A stretch of DNA of 64,000 nucleotides from Segetibacter aerophilus (GCF_007991655.1 NZ_BJYT01000001.1:248001-312000); one strand, 5' to 3'. Shown: positions 28,138 to 37,821, counted from the first letter of the stretch. The notes: a model not told the origin generated them from the sequence alone. Translations and numbers: made by a program.

Positions 28138-28853
28138 TGGAAACAAAATGCATCATTGTTGATGACGAACCGATTGCAAGGAGTATTCTAAAAGACTACA
28201 TCAGTCGCGATGAGAGGCTTCAATTGACAGGCAGCTTCAAGTCGGCCGCAGAAGCACTTCTGCATATTCACAACCAACCCACTGACCTTATATTTCTTGA
28301 TATAAAAATGCCTGGTATTTCAGGTATTGAGTTTTTGAAATCTCTCAAGACTCCGCCGATCATCATCTTTACTACCGCATTTCGCGAATATGCTACAGAC
28401 GGGTTTGATTTAAATGCAATTGACTATTTGGTCAAACCTTTTTCGTCCGATCGTTTTCTACAAGCAATTAATAAAGTGGCAGAAGCTTTAAAGCATTCAT
28501 CTAAAGAAGTTGAGACGGAACGAAAGGATTTTGCGACGTCGATATTTGTCAAAGACGGAACCAAGCTGATTCAAATTGGGATCGATGATATTTTGTATGT
28601 AGAAGCACTAAGAGAATACATCAAAATTGTCACCCGTACCAAAAAGTACCTCGTTCATCAGTCAATGAAAAGTGTTGAAGAAAAGCTGCCTTCTCATAAT
28701 TTTATCCGCATCCATAAATCATATATCGCTGCTATTAATAAAATACATTCCATCGAAGGAAACATGATCGTTATTGGCGAACATATGCTACCTATCAGCC
28801 GACAACTAAAAGAAGAAATCATTGACAGGATTACAAAAAACCGGACAATCTGA
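28134..28853 (+). CDS. LytTR-family response regulator
   Basis: 239 residues. Receiver domain at 1-120 with DDE near 10-12 and phospho-acceptor D56 in IFLDIKMPG; LytTR DNA-binding domain at about 140-239 (FVKDGTKLIQIGIDDILYVE, then HKSYIAAINKI and LPISRQLKEE). It is the cognate partner of the preceding kinase. A start at the second ATG (28137) is equally possible. It likely regulates few targets; the neighbouring kelch lipoprotein is one candidate by position only. Confidence 0.92.
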   Translation: MMETKCIIVDDEPIARSILKDYISRDERLQLTGSFKSAAEALLHIHNQPTDLIFLDIKMPGISGIEFLKSLKTPPIIIFTTAFREYATDGFDLNAIDYLVKPFSSDRFLQAINKVAEALKHSSKEVETERKDFATSIFVKDGTKLIQIGIDDILYVEALREYIKIVTRTKKYLVHQSMKSVEEKLPSHNFIRIHKSYIAAINKIHSIEGNMIVIGEHMLPISRQLKEEIIDRITKNRTI

Positions 28854-28988
28854 TGTAAAGCTTCGACGGTGTTATTGGTATTAATTCCATTCGTAAGAGG
28901 TTTTTTGCATTTGGTAGAATATTCTCAAGCAGGCTTCTCATCATTTCTACCTTGTATTACGATGTATCAATCACTAAAAATATTTATC

Positions 28989-30101
28989 ATGAAAGTCTTC
29001 AAAAATCTTCTCGTTGCAATCGCGTCTGTCATTTGTGTTTCCTGCAATTATGCGAACTCAAAAGAATTATCAAAAGAAGGAACAACCAGCAACGTCCTTT
29101 CTACAAAGGAGATGCATGAGAACAGGGCCGCTCATGCTGCTACCATGCTTCCTGGTGGTAAGGTCTTTATCTCGGGTGGTTTTAAAAAAGGCCCTGATGG
29201 TTATAGTCAACTTTACAGTAAGACCTCTGAAATTTTCGATCCGCAATCTCATTCGTTCATGTTAGCTACAAGCATGAGTACTGAAAGATGTGCACATGCA
29301 GCGACAGCAATGCCAGACGGGAATGTATTGGTAACAGGAGGTAGCAACGGACATCACTTGTCAAGCGCAGAATTATACAATTCAAAGAGTGGAAAGTGGG
29401 AAGCACTTCCCGATATGAAAGCAGCGCGCTCAGGACATGACGCTATTTTACTACCCGACAACCGGGTATTAATAATAGGAGGCTCATCCAGGTCTGAAAC
29501 TTTTGCTGAGCTGTTCGATTATAAGAGCAGGCAGTTTGTGCAAGTAATACCAGCGCCGATAAATCTTTCGGGTGCAGCTTCGATAATGCTAAAAAACGGA
29601 ATAGTATTAATTGTCGGTGGCAGCGTCAATAACCAGCCAGTGAATAGCGGGCTGTTGTTTGACCCAAAATCAGGCACTTTTACAGAAACCGGAAAAATGA
29701 GTATTGTACGGCATAAATCTTCGATTGCCTTACTGCCCGACGGCAATGCGCTGGTAGTAGCAGGTGCGAACAACAGGGACTGGAAGGGAAAGTATAAAAG
29801 CACAGAGATCTATAACGTACAAACCAATAGTTTTTCGGCAGGACCAGAATTAAACTTTGAAAGGTTTAAACTAATGAACGCGGTGATTACCCTAAAGGAC
29901 GGATCTATACTTGTTTCCGGCGGAGACAAGCACATAGAAATCCTGAAACCGGGAGCAGCTAAATTTGAAACGATAGGGGAGTTGGAGCAACCGTTGTACT
30001 ATTCTACCTCAACGCTATTGAAAGACGGTAGCACACTGATCGCGGGCGGTTATGCAAACGATGTACAGGCAAGAAACAAAGCATGGATTTTTCGAAACTG
30101 A
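28989..30101 (+). CDS. Kelch-repeat lipoprotein
   Basis: 370 residues from ATG at 28989, chosen because it yields a lipoprotein signal (MKVFKNLLVAIASVICVSC). The frame is open further upstream to 28869, but that extension has no matching features. The mature protein is built from about six kelch blades, each with a pattern such as PGGKVFISGG, PDGNVLVTGG, PDNRVLIIGG, KNGIVLIVGG, KDGSILVSGG and KDGSTLIAGG. It forms a beta-propeller on the cell surface or in the periplasm. Kelch propellers bind proteins or sugars; no catalytic domain is attached. It lies 135 bp after the LytTR regulator. Confidence 0.82.
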   Translation: MKVFKNLLVAIASVICVSCNYANSKELSKEGTTSNVLSTKEMHENRAAHAATMLPGGKVFISGGFKKGPDGYSQLYSKTSEIFDPQSHSFMLATSMSTERCAHAATAMPDGNVLVTGGSNGHHLSSAELYNSKSGKWEALPDMKAARSGHDAILLPDNRVLIIGGSSRSETFAELFDYKSRQFVQVIPAPINLSGAASIMLKNGIVLIVGGSVNNQPVNSGLLFDPKSGTFTETGKMSIVRHKSSIALLPDGNALVVAGANNRDWKGKYKSTEIYNVQTNSFSAGPELNFERFKLMNAVITLKDGSILVSGGDKHIEILKPGAAKFETIGELEQPLYYSTSTLLKDGSTLIAGGYANDVQARNKAWIFRN

Positions 30102-30181
30102 ATAAATTATGAAACCGAGTTGTGGTTACCATGGCGTGATTTTGCAGCAGTCACAATAGCCGGCGACTTCGTTAATGAAAT

Positions 30182-31222
30182 TTACCGGGGTTTCGAAGCA
30201 GATATCAGTCCGTAGTCCATTAGAGTTGGGATATTACCGGAATGAGGCGTTAATCCAGCCATAGAAAACCAGCTTCGATATTCTTTCCTGCTGTACGCAC
30301 GGCCCTTTGTTCCTAAAAACAGCATCGCTGAATAGTCGGTGACAGCTAGCGGTCCGTTCATTTCATCATTTAGAAAAGCATCATGCACCCATAGCTCGCC
30401 GCCTGGATTAAGAGCCTTTGCAAATTTTATTGCAAGTTTTTCACACGTCTCGGTGGGCCAATCATGAAAGAGACTGGCAGCAAGTAAAATGTCTGCTGCA
30501 GGAAGTTCATCTTGCAGCATATCACCGGGTAAAAAAGTAATGCGCTCTTTTAATGAATTCGCTTCCTGACCCTTATTGCTGCAGAACTCGTCTAACAGTT
30601 CTGCAGCAACTTTTAAGACAGCTGGACGGTCAAAAACAATTGCACGTGAAGAAGGGTTTGCAAGAAGCCATTCGTAACTATAATACCCGGTACCTGCTGC
30701 AACGTCTAGTAAAACCCCTTTGTGTTTTGATATTTTGTTCGCCACAACAGGAGATAAATATTTCGCTCGTCCGGCTAATGCCATGGTGAAAAAACGAGCA
30801 GCCTCAGGATCATCCATTGGAGAAGGAGCGTCTTCATCTTTTACATATGACAGACCCTGGTTTGCTTCTGCAGGCCCATCATTTCGTAACCACTCAGCCA
30901 TTTGTATTACACCCGGATCTTCTTTTTCTAAACCTGCATAACCAATTAAATTAACCTGACTAGCTGACGTAAGAAATTTACCTAATTCGCTAAGTTGAAG
31001 TTTCCCCTCCAAGCAAAACTCTAACAAATTCATTGCAAGTAAGGCGGGAAACAAAACCATTGCCGGCCTTTCCTTTAAGCGTAGTTTTTGTTGCAGTTCT
31101 TCAATCGATGAAGGCCCACTACTTAGTTCTTCAAAAACTTTCAGATGATGTATTGCGGCAACCAAAAGGTGAGAACTGGCTTTGGCTCTAAGGTGTCGCG
31201 TTATTGGAGCGAGATCTAACAT
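30182..31222 (-). CDS. SAM-dependent O-methyltransferase (Methyltransf_2 type)
   Basis: 346 residues. An N-terminal winged-helix dimerisation domain (about 1-95) precedes a class I methyltransferase with motif I LLDVAAGTGYY and the catalytic-type LFHDWP, in which H is the usual base for O-methylation. The family includes plant and fungal O-methyltransferases and bacterial enzymes acting on hydroxylated aromatic or polyketide products. No biosynthetic cluster surrounds it, so the substrate is unknown. Monocistronic, convergent with the kelch gene. Confidence 0.87.
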   Translation of the reverse strand: MLDLAPITRHLRAKASSHLLVAAIHHLKVFEELSSGPSSIEELQQKLRLKERPAMVLFPALLAMNLLEFCLEGKLQLSELGKFLTSASQVNLIGYAGLEKEDPGVIQMAEWLRNDGPAEANQGLSYVKDEDAPSPMDDPEAARFFTMALAGRAKYLSPVVANKISKHKGVLLDVAAGTGYYSYEWLLANPSSRAIVFDRPAVLKVAAELLDEFCSNKGQEANSLKERITFLPGDMLQDELPAADILLAASLFHDWPTETCEKLAIKFAKALNPGGELWVHDAFLNDEMNGPLAVTDYSAMLFLGTKGRAYSRKEYRSWFSMAGLTPHSGNIPTLMDYGLISASKPR

Positions 31223-31309
31223 GCGAGAAATAGTTTTTCACTTTTGATTATATCCCAGCTAAAGCGGTAACATGAGGAGAGGGTAAGTTAGCTAATCGTT
31301 GATATGGCG

Positions 31310-32182
31310 TTATATCTTTTCATCCATCTTTTTTACCACTTGCCTAATGACTTCCACAGCATCGATAAAGAAAGGCTTATTAATCGTTTTATATTCGTCT
31401 GTCGCCCTGTGATAATCTTTATGATCTTCTACTCCGAAGTATAGAAAAGGAATTCCTTTCTTGTTAAAAGAGCCCTGGTCGCTTTGATTGGTCCAATCAT
31501 TAACTCCTTGTTTTGGATCATCATGCCCGGCAATCAATTTTAACGTTCCAAAAGATGTGGGCAAATATTCTTTAAAGCCGGGAGTTTGAAATGTGCCTGA
31601 CACATACAGCTCGCCTTTTTCATTGTGACTGATCATATCCATATTGATATCGGCTTTAATATTTTCAAGGGAAACAGGAGGGCTGGCAACAAAAGCTTTT
31701 GAACCTTGAAGTCCCATTTCCTCGGCGTCAAAAGCAGCAAATACGAGAGTGTTGTTTGGCTTGTTTTTAGCAAAATAAGCAGCAAGCGACAATAGTCCTG
31801 CAGTGCCGGAAGCGTTATCGTCGGCACCATTAAAGATTTCGCCATTGATTACTCCGACATGGTCAAAATGAGCAGAGATAACAAGCACGTCTTTCTTTTT
31901 TCCCGGAATGTAGCCAACTACATTTACTCCTTGAATCTCTTCACCATTTCTGTTTTTGAATGAGAAAGGTTGGAGGTAATTCGGCGTATAAGCTTTTAGA
32001 CCAAGTTTTTTAAAACGAGCCGCGACGAAAGAAGCTGCAATCCTATTTTCCGGGGTACCTGTCTTTCTACCTTTCAGGGAGTCTGACGAAAGGTATTCAA
32101 CATCCTTCAAGAGCTGCGAAGAGGCGTTTTTTTGGGCATGCGAAAAAAGGGGAAAGAGTATTAATAATAGTAAATATTTCAT
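31310..32182 (-). CDS. M28 family zinc aminopeptidase, secreted
   Basis: 290 residues from ATG at 32180-32182, which gives the signal peptide MKYLLLLILFPLFSHAQ; an upstream ATG at 32251 adds 23 unlike residues. Zinc ligands are seen in SAHFDHVGV (H), NGADDNASGTAGLL (D), FDAEEMGLQGS (E pair), NMDMISHN (D) and DYHRATDEY (H). It cleaves N-terminal residues of peptides in the periplasm. It lies 88 bp from the beta-helix gene on the same strand and could be co-transcribed. Confidence 0.9.
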   Translation of the reverse strand: MKYLLLLILFPLFSHAQKNASSQLLKDVEYLSSDSLKGRKTGTPENRIAASFVAARFKKLGLKAYTPNYLQPFSFKNRNGEEIQGVNVVGYIPGKKKDVLVISAHFDHVGVINGEIFNGADDNASGTAGLLSLAAYFAKNKPNNTLVFAAFDAEEMGLQGSKAFVASPPVSLENIKADINMDMISHNEKGELYVSGTFQTPGFKEYLPTSFGTLKLIAGHDDPKQGVNDWTNQSDQGSFNKKGIPFLYFGVEDHKDYHRATDEYKTINKPFFIDAVEVIRQVVKKMDEKI

Positions 32183-32270
32183 GCGGTAAAAGTAAAGCAA
32201 AACGCTCTTGTAAGCTTCTAATAAACCTTCATTTGAAACGTTGAAAGCCACGGCCGTACTTTTATTAGAT

Positions 32271-34364
32271 CTAATAGCGTGAATTCTTGATCTCCTTTCT
32301 TGGTCCCACCGTTTGCATGTCTATCGGCTGAAATCCCATCTTGAATACTGGTGAATTTTTCTGTAAGCTGAAGTTGAAGTGGTCGGCGTCAACAAAAAGC
32401 GGGTTGACAAAAGAAGAGTGGATGTCTTTTCCGTTTTGTTGCCATTCCTTCCATCTCCATTTATTAAAAACGATACTGTCAAGAGGCAGGGTTGGATTAT
32501 AGTAAATATTATAATCGGCCTTAAACGTACTTTGAACCTTTTTAACCCCGGTTTTTTCATTTGGATGAAAATAGAAATCATAGTCTTTGTCTTCCCAGTT
32601 ACCGTCGAACAATTTTCCTTCTTTCCAATAGACAATGTTGTTTTCAAAATACACGCTCTCGTGGGGATCAACACGAGTGCGGTTCACTTGCTGCAATCCT
32701 CCCAGCGCAAAAATGTTATTGCGAACGGTGAGCTCTTTTGCGTAATGAATATTATAACCGGCAAACTTGGTGTTGTAAACAATGTTGTTTTCAACTAAAA
32801 TATGTGTCGAACCTTCATCATTATAAATCCCCCATCCGCCGTAGTTGTGGGAGTCTACATCATGTATAAGATTATTGCGAACAACAGTGCCGGGGGAAAC
32901 GCCGAGGGTATAAACCGCGCCCATGTCTGACAACAATCCCTGCCCAATGTGATGGATGTAATTGTAGGCAACGATGTTATCGCGGCTGATACTTCTTTGG
33001 TAGCCCCATTCCCATCCAACAGAAACACCTGTATAATACCCATGATGAATGTTATTGTGAACCACCTCGTTGTTTCGTGAATGCATTAACAGCACGCCGA
33101 CTGCCGACGGGAAAATAGTACCATAGTCACTGATTTCATTATCGCTAATAATATTATGGTGGGTTTGTAGTAATGGATTTTCGCCTGCTTTTGCACCATT
33201 TATTTTAAAGCCACCGGCAGCAATATTTGTGATGGTGTTATAAGTAAACTGGTTGTAAGAACATCCCTCTTCGAGGTTAAAGGTAAAGCCGCCCATATTG
33301 GTTATGGTACAATGATCGAACACACAACGTTGTGCTCCTTTTAAGTTTATAATCGCAGCTATGCCCGACGATCCCTGCGCATCATTTGTGTTTCCCGCAG
33401 GTAGTTGCACGTTCGCGTATTGGAAAATAATATTGCGGAAGTGCACATCAGTTACAGGCTTTTCAAGTGCATTTCCTTGCAAAGCCAAAAATCCAGTTGT
33501 CACCGGTGCATAGATGCCTGCTTTGTTTATATCCTCGCCCGGCAAAGGGATATAGTATAATTTCCCTTCTTTTTTATCAAGGTACCAATCTCCCGGATCC
33601 TGCAATCCTTCCCAAACATTCTCTACGACATACCGCGCTCCGTCATTATTGAAATCGTCAGTGAAAACTTTGCCGGAGGGATATTTAAAATTGACAGTAT
33701 GAGTGCTATCATTTACAGATTCTATAGTGAGGTGTGTATCAGTCCAGAAATGATAGGCGATCACATCAATGTCTTGTATATTTTTCCAGTTTGATTTGAT
33801 ATCGCCTTGCGCAAATTCAAACCGTTTGCTCTTTGTTTGGTATCCTGCTTTTAAATCTCCATCCGGAAAACCCTTTACCCGGTAAAAACCTGTCTTTGGA
33901 AGCCTTGCCCTTTTTCGTTCTTTTCTGTTTACAAATAGTTGAATGAATGACCACTTTCCCGCTTTTACATCAGGCAGTTCTGCCACCCAAATGTTATCCT
34001 TATACTTCCTCCAGCCGGTAATTTTTTCGCCACCATTTAAGACAACTCTGTCTTTGTCATAAGCACTATAGATGACCGGGGCCAGTTGTGTTCCTCCATC
34101 TTCGGCTGTCAACAAAAGAGGTTCTTTTATTTTGTGTTCACCTTTTAGCAAATACACAAAAGTTGTGTCTGAAGGGTGTTGCTTTTTATGTGCTCGTACC
34201 ACGTCACGCGCTTTTTGAAGCGTAGCGAAAGCGTGGGCAGGCGACAATCCGGAGGAGGCATCGTGTCCACTAACTGATACAAAATATTTAACCGATTGTC
34301 CTTTTGAAATATTAACTGAAACCGAAAACACTAATAAAATCATCAATTGTATAAATCGCTTCAT
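32271..34364 (-). CDS. Secreted right-handed parallel beta-helix protein
   Basis: 697 residues with a signal peptide (MKRFIQLMILLVFSVSVNISKGQ). The opening of the mature protein, YFVSVSGHDASSGLSPAHAFATLQKARD, is typical of secreted carbohydrate-active beta-helix proteins. Residues about 300-560 carry repeated helix coils with the NxI pattern (HNIISDNEISDYG, NEVVHNNIHHG, NIVAYNYIHHIG, VRNNLIHDV, LVENNIVYN). It may be a polysaccharide lyase or glycoside hydrolase (a GH120-like fold is possible) but catalytic residues cannot be assigned by eye. No C-terminal T9SS sorting domain was seen. Confidence 0.82.
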   Translation of the reverse strand: MKRFIQLMILLVFSVSVNISKGQSVKYFVSVSGHDASSGLSPAHAFATLQKARDVVRAHKKQHPSDTTFVYLLKGEHKIKEPLLLTAEDGGTQLAPVIYSAYDKDRVVLNGGEKITGWRKYKDNIWVAELPDVKAGKWSFIQLFVNRKERKRARLPKTGFYRVKGFPDGDLKAGYQTKSKRFEFAQGDIKSNWKNIQDIDVIAYHFWTDTHLTIESVNDSTHTVNFKYPSGKVFTDDFNNDGARYVVENVWEGLQDPGDWYLDKKEGKLYYIPLPGEDINKAGIYAPVTTGFLALQGNALEKPVTDVHFRNIIFQYANVQLPAGNTNDAQGSSGIAAIINLKGAQRCVFDHCTITNMGGFTFNLEEGCSYNQFTYNTITNIAAGGFKINGAKAGENPLLQTHHNIISDNEISDYGTIFPSAVGVLLMHSRNNEVVHNNIHHGYYTGVSVGWEWGYQRSISRDNIVAYNYIHHIGQGLLSDMGAVYTLGVSPGTVVRNNLIHDVDSHNYGGWGIYNDEGSTHILVENNIVYNTKFAGYNIHYAKELTVRNNIFALGGLQQVNRTRVDPHESVYFENNIVYWKEGKLFDGNWEDKDYDFYFHPNEKTGVKKVQSTFKADYNIYYNPTLPLDSIVFNKWRWKEWQQNGKDIHSSFVNPLFVDADHFNFSLQKNSPVFKMGFQPIDMQTVGPRKEIKNSRY

Positions 34365-34489
34365 AACGTTTTTCTTGGCTAGCTAAGATAATTAGATTAG
34401 GCAGCCCGGGGTAAACCGTGTGCACACAAAATGGAATAGACCATTTGCTTTGATATCGCTCTTACTGGAGTGTTAGATGGGTATAGAGC

Positions 34490-34547
34490 TTTTTTATGTA
34501 ACAGGCCGTGTGCTACTATCGAGCATTGTTGTGTCACACTCTTGTAC
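34490..34547 (-). repeat. Dispersed intergenic repeat, copy g
   Basis: On the minus strand the copy reads GTACAAGAGTGTGACACAAC then AATGCTCGATAGTAGCA, CCTGTTACAT and an A-run. It points toward the beta-helix gene start, about 125 bp away. It represents a subtype with GAGTGTGAC in place of GTGAGTGAC. Confidence 0.8.
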
Positions 34548-34593
34548 TTTAGGAATTGTGGCAGCAGGCTGCATTCGCTAAAAGACCATTAAC

Positions 34594-35988
34594 TTATACA
34601 GGTTCTGTCACGTTGAGAAAGTGGCCATATTTGTTCATTAGCTCATCAAGCTTTTCTACCTGTTCATCAAATACTTCCAACATCCATGGTTTATGATCTA
34701 TCTGCTTTGCTTGCTCTCGCGCTTCCACGTAAGCTTCTTTGTTTCCCAGGCCAAAATAGGCTTCAGCTCTGTTCACCAGGATCCAAAATTTTTGTTCATT
34801 TTCTATTGCCTTCTGGGTTGCAGCAAGCTCATTATCCTGCTGCATTACTTCTTCTTTTTCTGCTGAAGTATTCTCTGCATATTTCTTCCAGTCCTGCTCA
34901 CACAGGCGAAGAGTAACCTCCCTTATTCTGTTGGCCAAAATCATGTCGGCTATCTTGTCTTGCCTTGTCTTAAACAAATTTGTGTCGACCCGAAGATTGA
35001 TAAGGAAAGCAAGATTAATTGCGTTGTACCTGTTGTTGAGTAAAAAATAAGCCCGCTCATAATACTGGATGGCGTTAGCCAGGTGGTCTTCACCCTGCCC
35101 TTTGTAAAAAAGCCGCTTTTCTATTTTTGCTGCCAGCGTTACCGTTTCCGAATCGTTTGTATGCTTAAGGTCGAGGTCGTCTAAAATATCAATCGCATGA
35201 TGGAGGGCAGTAAGCTTATCTGGTTTTTCTGCTTTATAAGTAGCCAACGCCAGGCGATGAAAAAGATATGAATTGGAAGCGATGAGTTTAGGGTCGGTTT
35301 TGCAGTTAGAAATCTTTATAGCCCTGTTTAAAAATACTTTCGCTATTTCGTATTCTTTGCTTTTTAGCGCATCTTCAGCTTCCTTCAGTATAACTGAAAG
35401 AGTTACATTATCGTCAGGGTTTTCGTCTTCATTATTTTTAATTGCTGCACCAACTTGCTGCGCCATTTCTTCGGCTTTCTGTTGCAGTTTTGGTGGAATT
35501 AATCCACTTAAAAAAGTATACACAGGACTATCAGGATCTTCTATTTTTAAAACAGTATCTAACGTGTCACTCAGTACTTTTTGAAATCGCAACACTTCCG
35601 CATAATCTATGTTTTCTCCAAGGTGACTGTATTTGGTTATGAGGATATGGTTTAAATCGAAAGGATAACACATTTGTTGTTCTGAAATTACAATCGTTGT
35701 GCGGGGTCGTAGTGCATGCCTGACCCCCAATTCATAAAAAGCATTTGCGTTGGCAGTAGAGATATCTGCAACGACTACATCGGCAGAAAGTAGCTGGCGA
35801 TACATTGGCACATCAATGATGCCGCTATGCCGTATTTCATCTGCCCGCACGCACAACAATCCTTTGCTTTCAACAACGGGCTTTATGAGTTTGTGGTACG
35901 TTTCATCAAGGTTTAGCTTACGTCCCGTAGCGAGGTCTGTTTTAGTACCGAAACCCATGACAACGAAACACTTCTTTTGCTCTGGCAT
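34594..35988 (-). CDS. TRAFs-binding-like (DUF4071-type) protein with N-terminal Rossmann-like domain
   Basis: 464 residues from ATG at 35986-35988 (MPEQKKCFVVMGFG). Residues 1-150 form an alpha/beta domain with KCFVVMGFG, LNLDETYHKLI, CVRADEIRHSG, VVVADISTANANAFYELG and TTIVISEQ, which resembles nucleoside 2-deoxyribosyltransferase/TIR-like folds. The rest (about 190-440) is helical and TPR-like, as in the TRAFs-binding domain family named from eukaryotic MAP3K5. Bacterial copies are poorly characterised, and signalling or conflict roles have been suggested for similar architectures. No membrane segment. It stands alone. Alternative label: tetratricopeptide-containing unknown protein. Confidence 0.65.
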   Translation of the reverse strand: MPEQKKCFVVMGFGTKTDLATGRKLNLDETYHKLIKPVVESKGLLCVRADEIRHSGIIDVPMYRQLLSADVVVADISTANANAFYELGVRHALRPRTTIVISEQQMCYPFDLNHILITKYSHLGENIDYAEVLRFQKVLSDTLDTVLKIEDPDSPVYTFLSGLIPPKLQQKAEEMAQQVGAAIKNNEDENPDDNVTLSVILKEAEDALKSKEYEIAKVFLNRAIKISNCKTDPKLIASNSYLFHRLALATYKAEKPDKLTALHHAIDILDDLDLKHTNDSETVTLAAKIEKRLFYKGQGEDHLANAIQYYERAYFLLNNRYNAINLAFLINLRVDTNLFKTRQDKIADMILANRIREVTLRLCEQDWKKYAENTSAEKEEVMQQDNELAATQKAIENEQKFWILVNRAEAYFGLGNKEAYVEAREQAKQIDHKPWMLEVFDEQVEKLDELMNKYGHFLNVTEPV

Positions 35989-36195
35989 GTAAAAACACAG
36001 TTTATTGGAAAACAGAAATTTACATAATCGAAGGTCAAAAAGCAAGAGATAGGGGACGCCAAGACCTGCTGTGGTGGTCTGCTTAGTTGGAAGCTTTTTC
36101 TGCCGTTATTTCTTATTTTACATAATTGCCTTGATTTGCTTCAAAGCCAGGCTCCATGCGTAAAGCGTCTTTTTTGCCGAATAGAACCAGATACG

Positions 36196-36252
36196 TTGAA
36201 GTGAGTGACACAACGATGTTTAATAGTATTACCAAAAGCTGGTAACAAAAAA
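36196..36252 (+). repeat. Dispersed intergenic repeat, copy e
   Basis: GTGAGTGACACAACGATG (exact core) followed by TTTAATAGTATTACC and GCTGGTAACAAAAAAC. The segment TTACC..GGTAA could form a 5-bp hairpin. It is the left half of an inverted pair with copy h. Confidence 0.85.
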
Positions 36253-36269
36253 CTTCGAAAAGTAGTTGA

Positions 36270-36327
36270 AATGGTTTGCCAATACCGATTGCTACTATTG
36301 CGCTTTTGTTGTGTCGCACTCTTGTAC
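36270..36327 (-). repeat. Dispersed intergenic repeat, copy h
   Basis: On the minus strand the copy reads GTACAAGAGTGCGACACAAC, then AAAAGCGCAATAGTAGCA. It is the right half of an inverted pair with copy e, with the conserved cores outermost and about 18 bp between the inner ends. Confidence 0.8.
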
Positions 36328-36479
36328 AAACTATCCTTGCTCGACGCTTTGCAAAAGCATTTATAGAAACAAAAGGAGGTATAAAAAATTCGGAAATTTT
36401 ATAACTAATACTCGGGCAATAAGATTAAGTCGTAAATTTCAAAAGGATTCAATCTTCATCCTTACATAAACTGTCTACT

Positions 36480-36830
36480 ATGGGTTCCGTCTCGCTGATA
36501 GTTTTAACGATTGCTGCTTTAGTCTTTTCTGCCGGAGGTATTCTCATTGGCCGACTGTTTAATAAAGGAAGCAAGAACAGTCAAAAAGGACAGGCATACG
36601 AATGCGGCATTCCTACAACCACCTCTCCCTGGAACCAGTTTAATGTTGGCTATTACTTATTCGCCCTGTTGTTCCTCATTTTTGATGTCGAGCTCGTGTT
36701 TATGTACCCGTGGGCGGTGGTTGTAAAAAAGATAGGTATTACTGCACTGTTCGAAATCCTCATTTTCGTTTTCATCTTATTCATGGGTTTTTTATACGCC
36801 CATAAAAAAGGAGCTTTAAAATGGATGTAA
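36480..36830 (+). CDS. nuoA: NADH-quinone oxidoreductase subunit A
   Basis: 116 residues with three membrane helices. The loop [35 protein letters not shown] is the NuoA signature, including the conserved C and the DVE in the membrane. It sits at the junction of the peripheral and membrane arms of complex I. First gene of the operon; its end overlaps nuoB by 10 bp. Confidence 0.95.
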   Translation: MGSVSLIVLTIAALVFSAGGILIGRLFNKGSKNSQKGQAYECGIPTTTSPWNQFNVGYYLFALLFLIFDVELVFMYPWAVVVKKIGITALFEILIFVFILFMGFLYAHKKGALKWM

Positions 36831-37372
36831 GAGAGCAAATACGTGAAACGAACAAAGAGTTTCCGGGACAGGTAATACCCACGCAAGGTGGCGGTATTAT
36901 CGCCTCAACTTTCCATGATATTATTAACTGGGCACGCTCTAATTCTTTATGGCCACTAACTTTTGCAACTAGTTGTTGCGGTATTGAGATGATGAGCGTT
37001 GCATCTGCTAAATATGACTTTTCGCGGTTTGGTTTTGAGGTAGCCCGTGCTACGCCCCGGCAAGCAGATGTAATTATTATTGCCGGAACGATTGTAAACA
37101 AAATGGCACCGGTGCTAAAAAGATTGTACGACCAAATGGCTGATCCAAAATATGTAATAGCCATGGGTGCGTGCGCGATTAGCGGCGGCCCGTTTTTCTA
37201 CAATACGTATTCGGTTGTAAAAGGTGCGGATCATATTATTCCGGTTGATGTGTATATACCCGGTTGTCCTCCACGCCCTGAAGCATTATTGCACGCCCTG
37301 ATTTCTTTGCAGGAAAAGATTAAAAGTGGCTTGACAAAAGAACAGATCAAAGCTGAAACACTGCAACAATGA
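36821..37372 (+). CDS. nuoB: NADH-quinone oxidoreductase subunit B
   Basis: 183 residues. It carries the N2 [4Fe-4S] cluster that passes electrons to quinone. Ligands are in [15 protein letters not shown] and [11 protein letters not shown] at 36821 lies inside the end of nuoA (10-bp overlap) and the stop overlaps nuoC by 4 bp (ATGA), so the three are translationally coupled. Confidence 0.96.
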   Translation: MDVREQIRETNKEFPGQVIPTQGGGIIASTFHDIINWARSNSLWPLTFATSCCGIEMMSVASAKYDFSRFGFEVARATPRQADVIIIAGTIVNKMAPVLKRLYDQMADPKYVIAMGACAISGGPFFYNTYSVVKGADHIIPVDVYIPGCPPRPEALLHALISLQEKIKSGLTKEQIKAETLQQ

Positions 37373-37821
37373 CAAATGAAGAAGTTAAAGAGTTTGTGTT
37401 GGGAATACATCCATCTGCGGTCTTTGATGAAACAGGTGAATGGTTGAATATTCAAATCGATGCTGCGGAATGGAAGCGACTCGCAAAGCTGTTACGCAAC
37501 GCGCCTTTCAACTTCGACTACCTGTTTTGTCTTACCTGCATTGATTGGAAAACATTTATGACCATGGTGTATCATTTATCATCAACGACACACAGACATA
37601 CGATTGTAATTAAAGCGAAAGTTGACAGGGCTGATGCAAGAATAGAAAGTGTAGTTGATGTATGGAAGACTGCTGAATTTCATGAGAGAGAAGTGTATGA
37701 TTTATTCGGAGTTCACTTCACCAACCACCCGGACTTAAGAAGATTGATATTAACGGATGATTTTGAAGGATATCCATTGAGGAAAGATTATGATGATCCG
37801 GTTAACATGATAAAGTTGTAG
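37369..37821 (+). CDS. nuoC: NADH-quinone oxidoreductase subunit C
   Basis: 150 residues, on the short side for the family. It has the complex I 30-kDa signature [20 protein letters not shown] followed by [16 protein letters not shown]. It is part of the Q-module of the peripheral arm. nuoC and nuoD are separate genes here, not the fused nuoCD found in some bacteria. Confidence 0.94.
   Translation: MTNEEVKEFVLGIHPSAVFDETGEWLNIQIDAAEWKRLAKLLRNAPFNFDYLFCLTCIDWKTFMTMVYHLSSTTHRHTIVIKAKVDRADARIESVVDVWKTAEFHEREVYDLFGVHFTNHPDLRRLILTDDFEGYPLRKDYDDPVNMIKL

Larger units (their letters stand above)
35989..36479. other. Intergenic region holding the inverted repeat pair
   Basis: 491 bp between the divergent TRAFs-binding-like gene and nuoA. 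It holds repeat copies e and h in opposite orientation (36196-36327). It must also hold the nuo operon promoter, but no good TTG/TAnnTTTG pair was found; TAAATTTC near 36433 is the nearest match. No small gene was seen. Confidence 0.5.
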
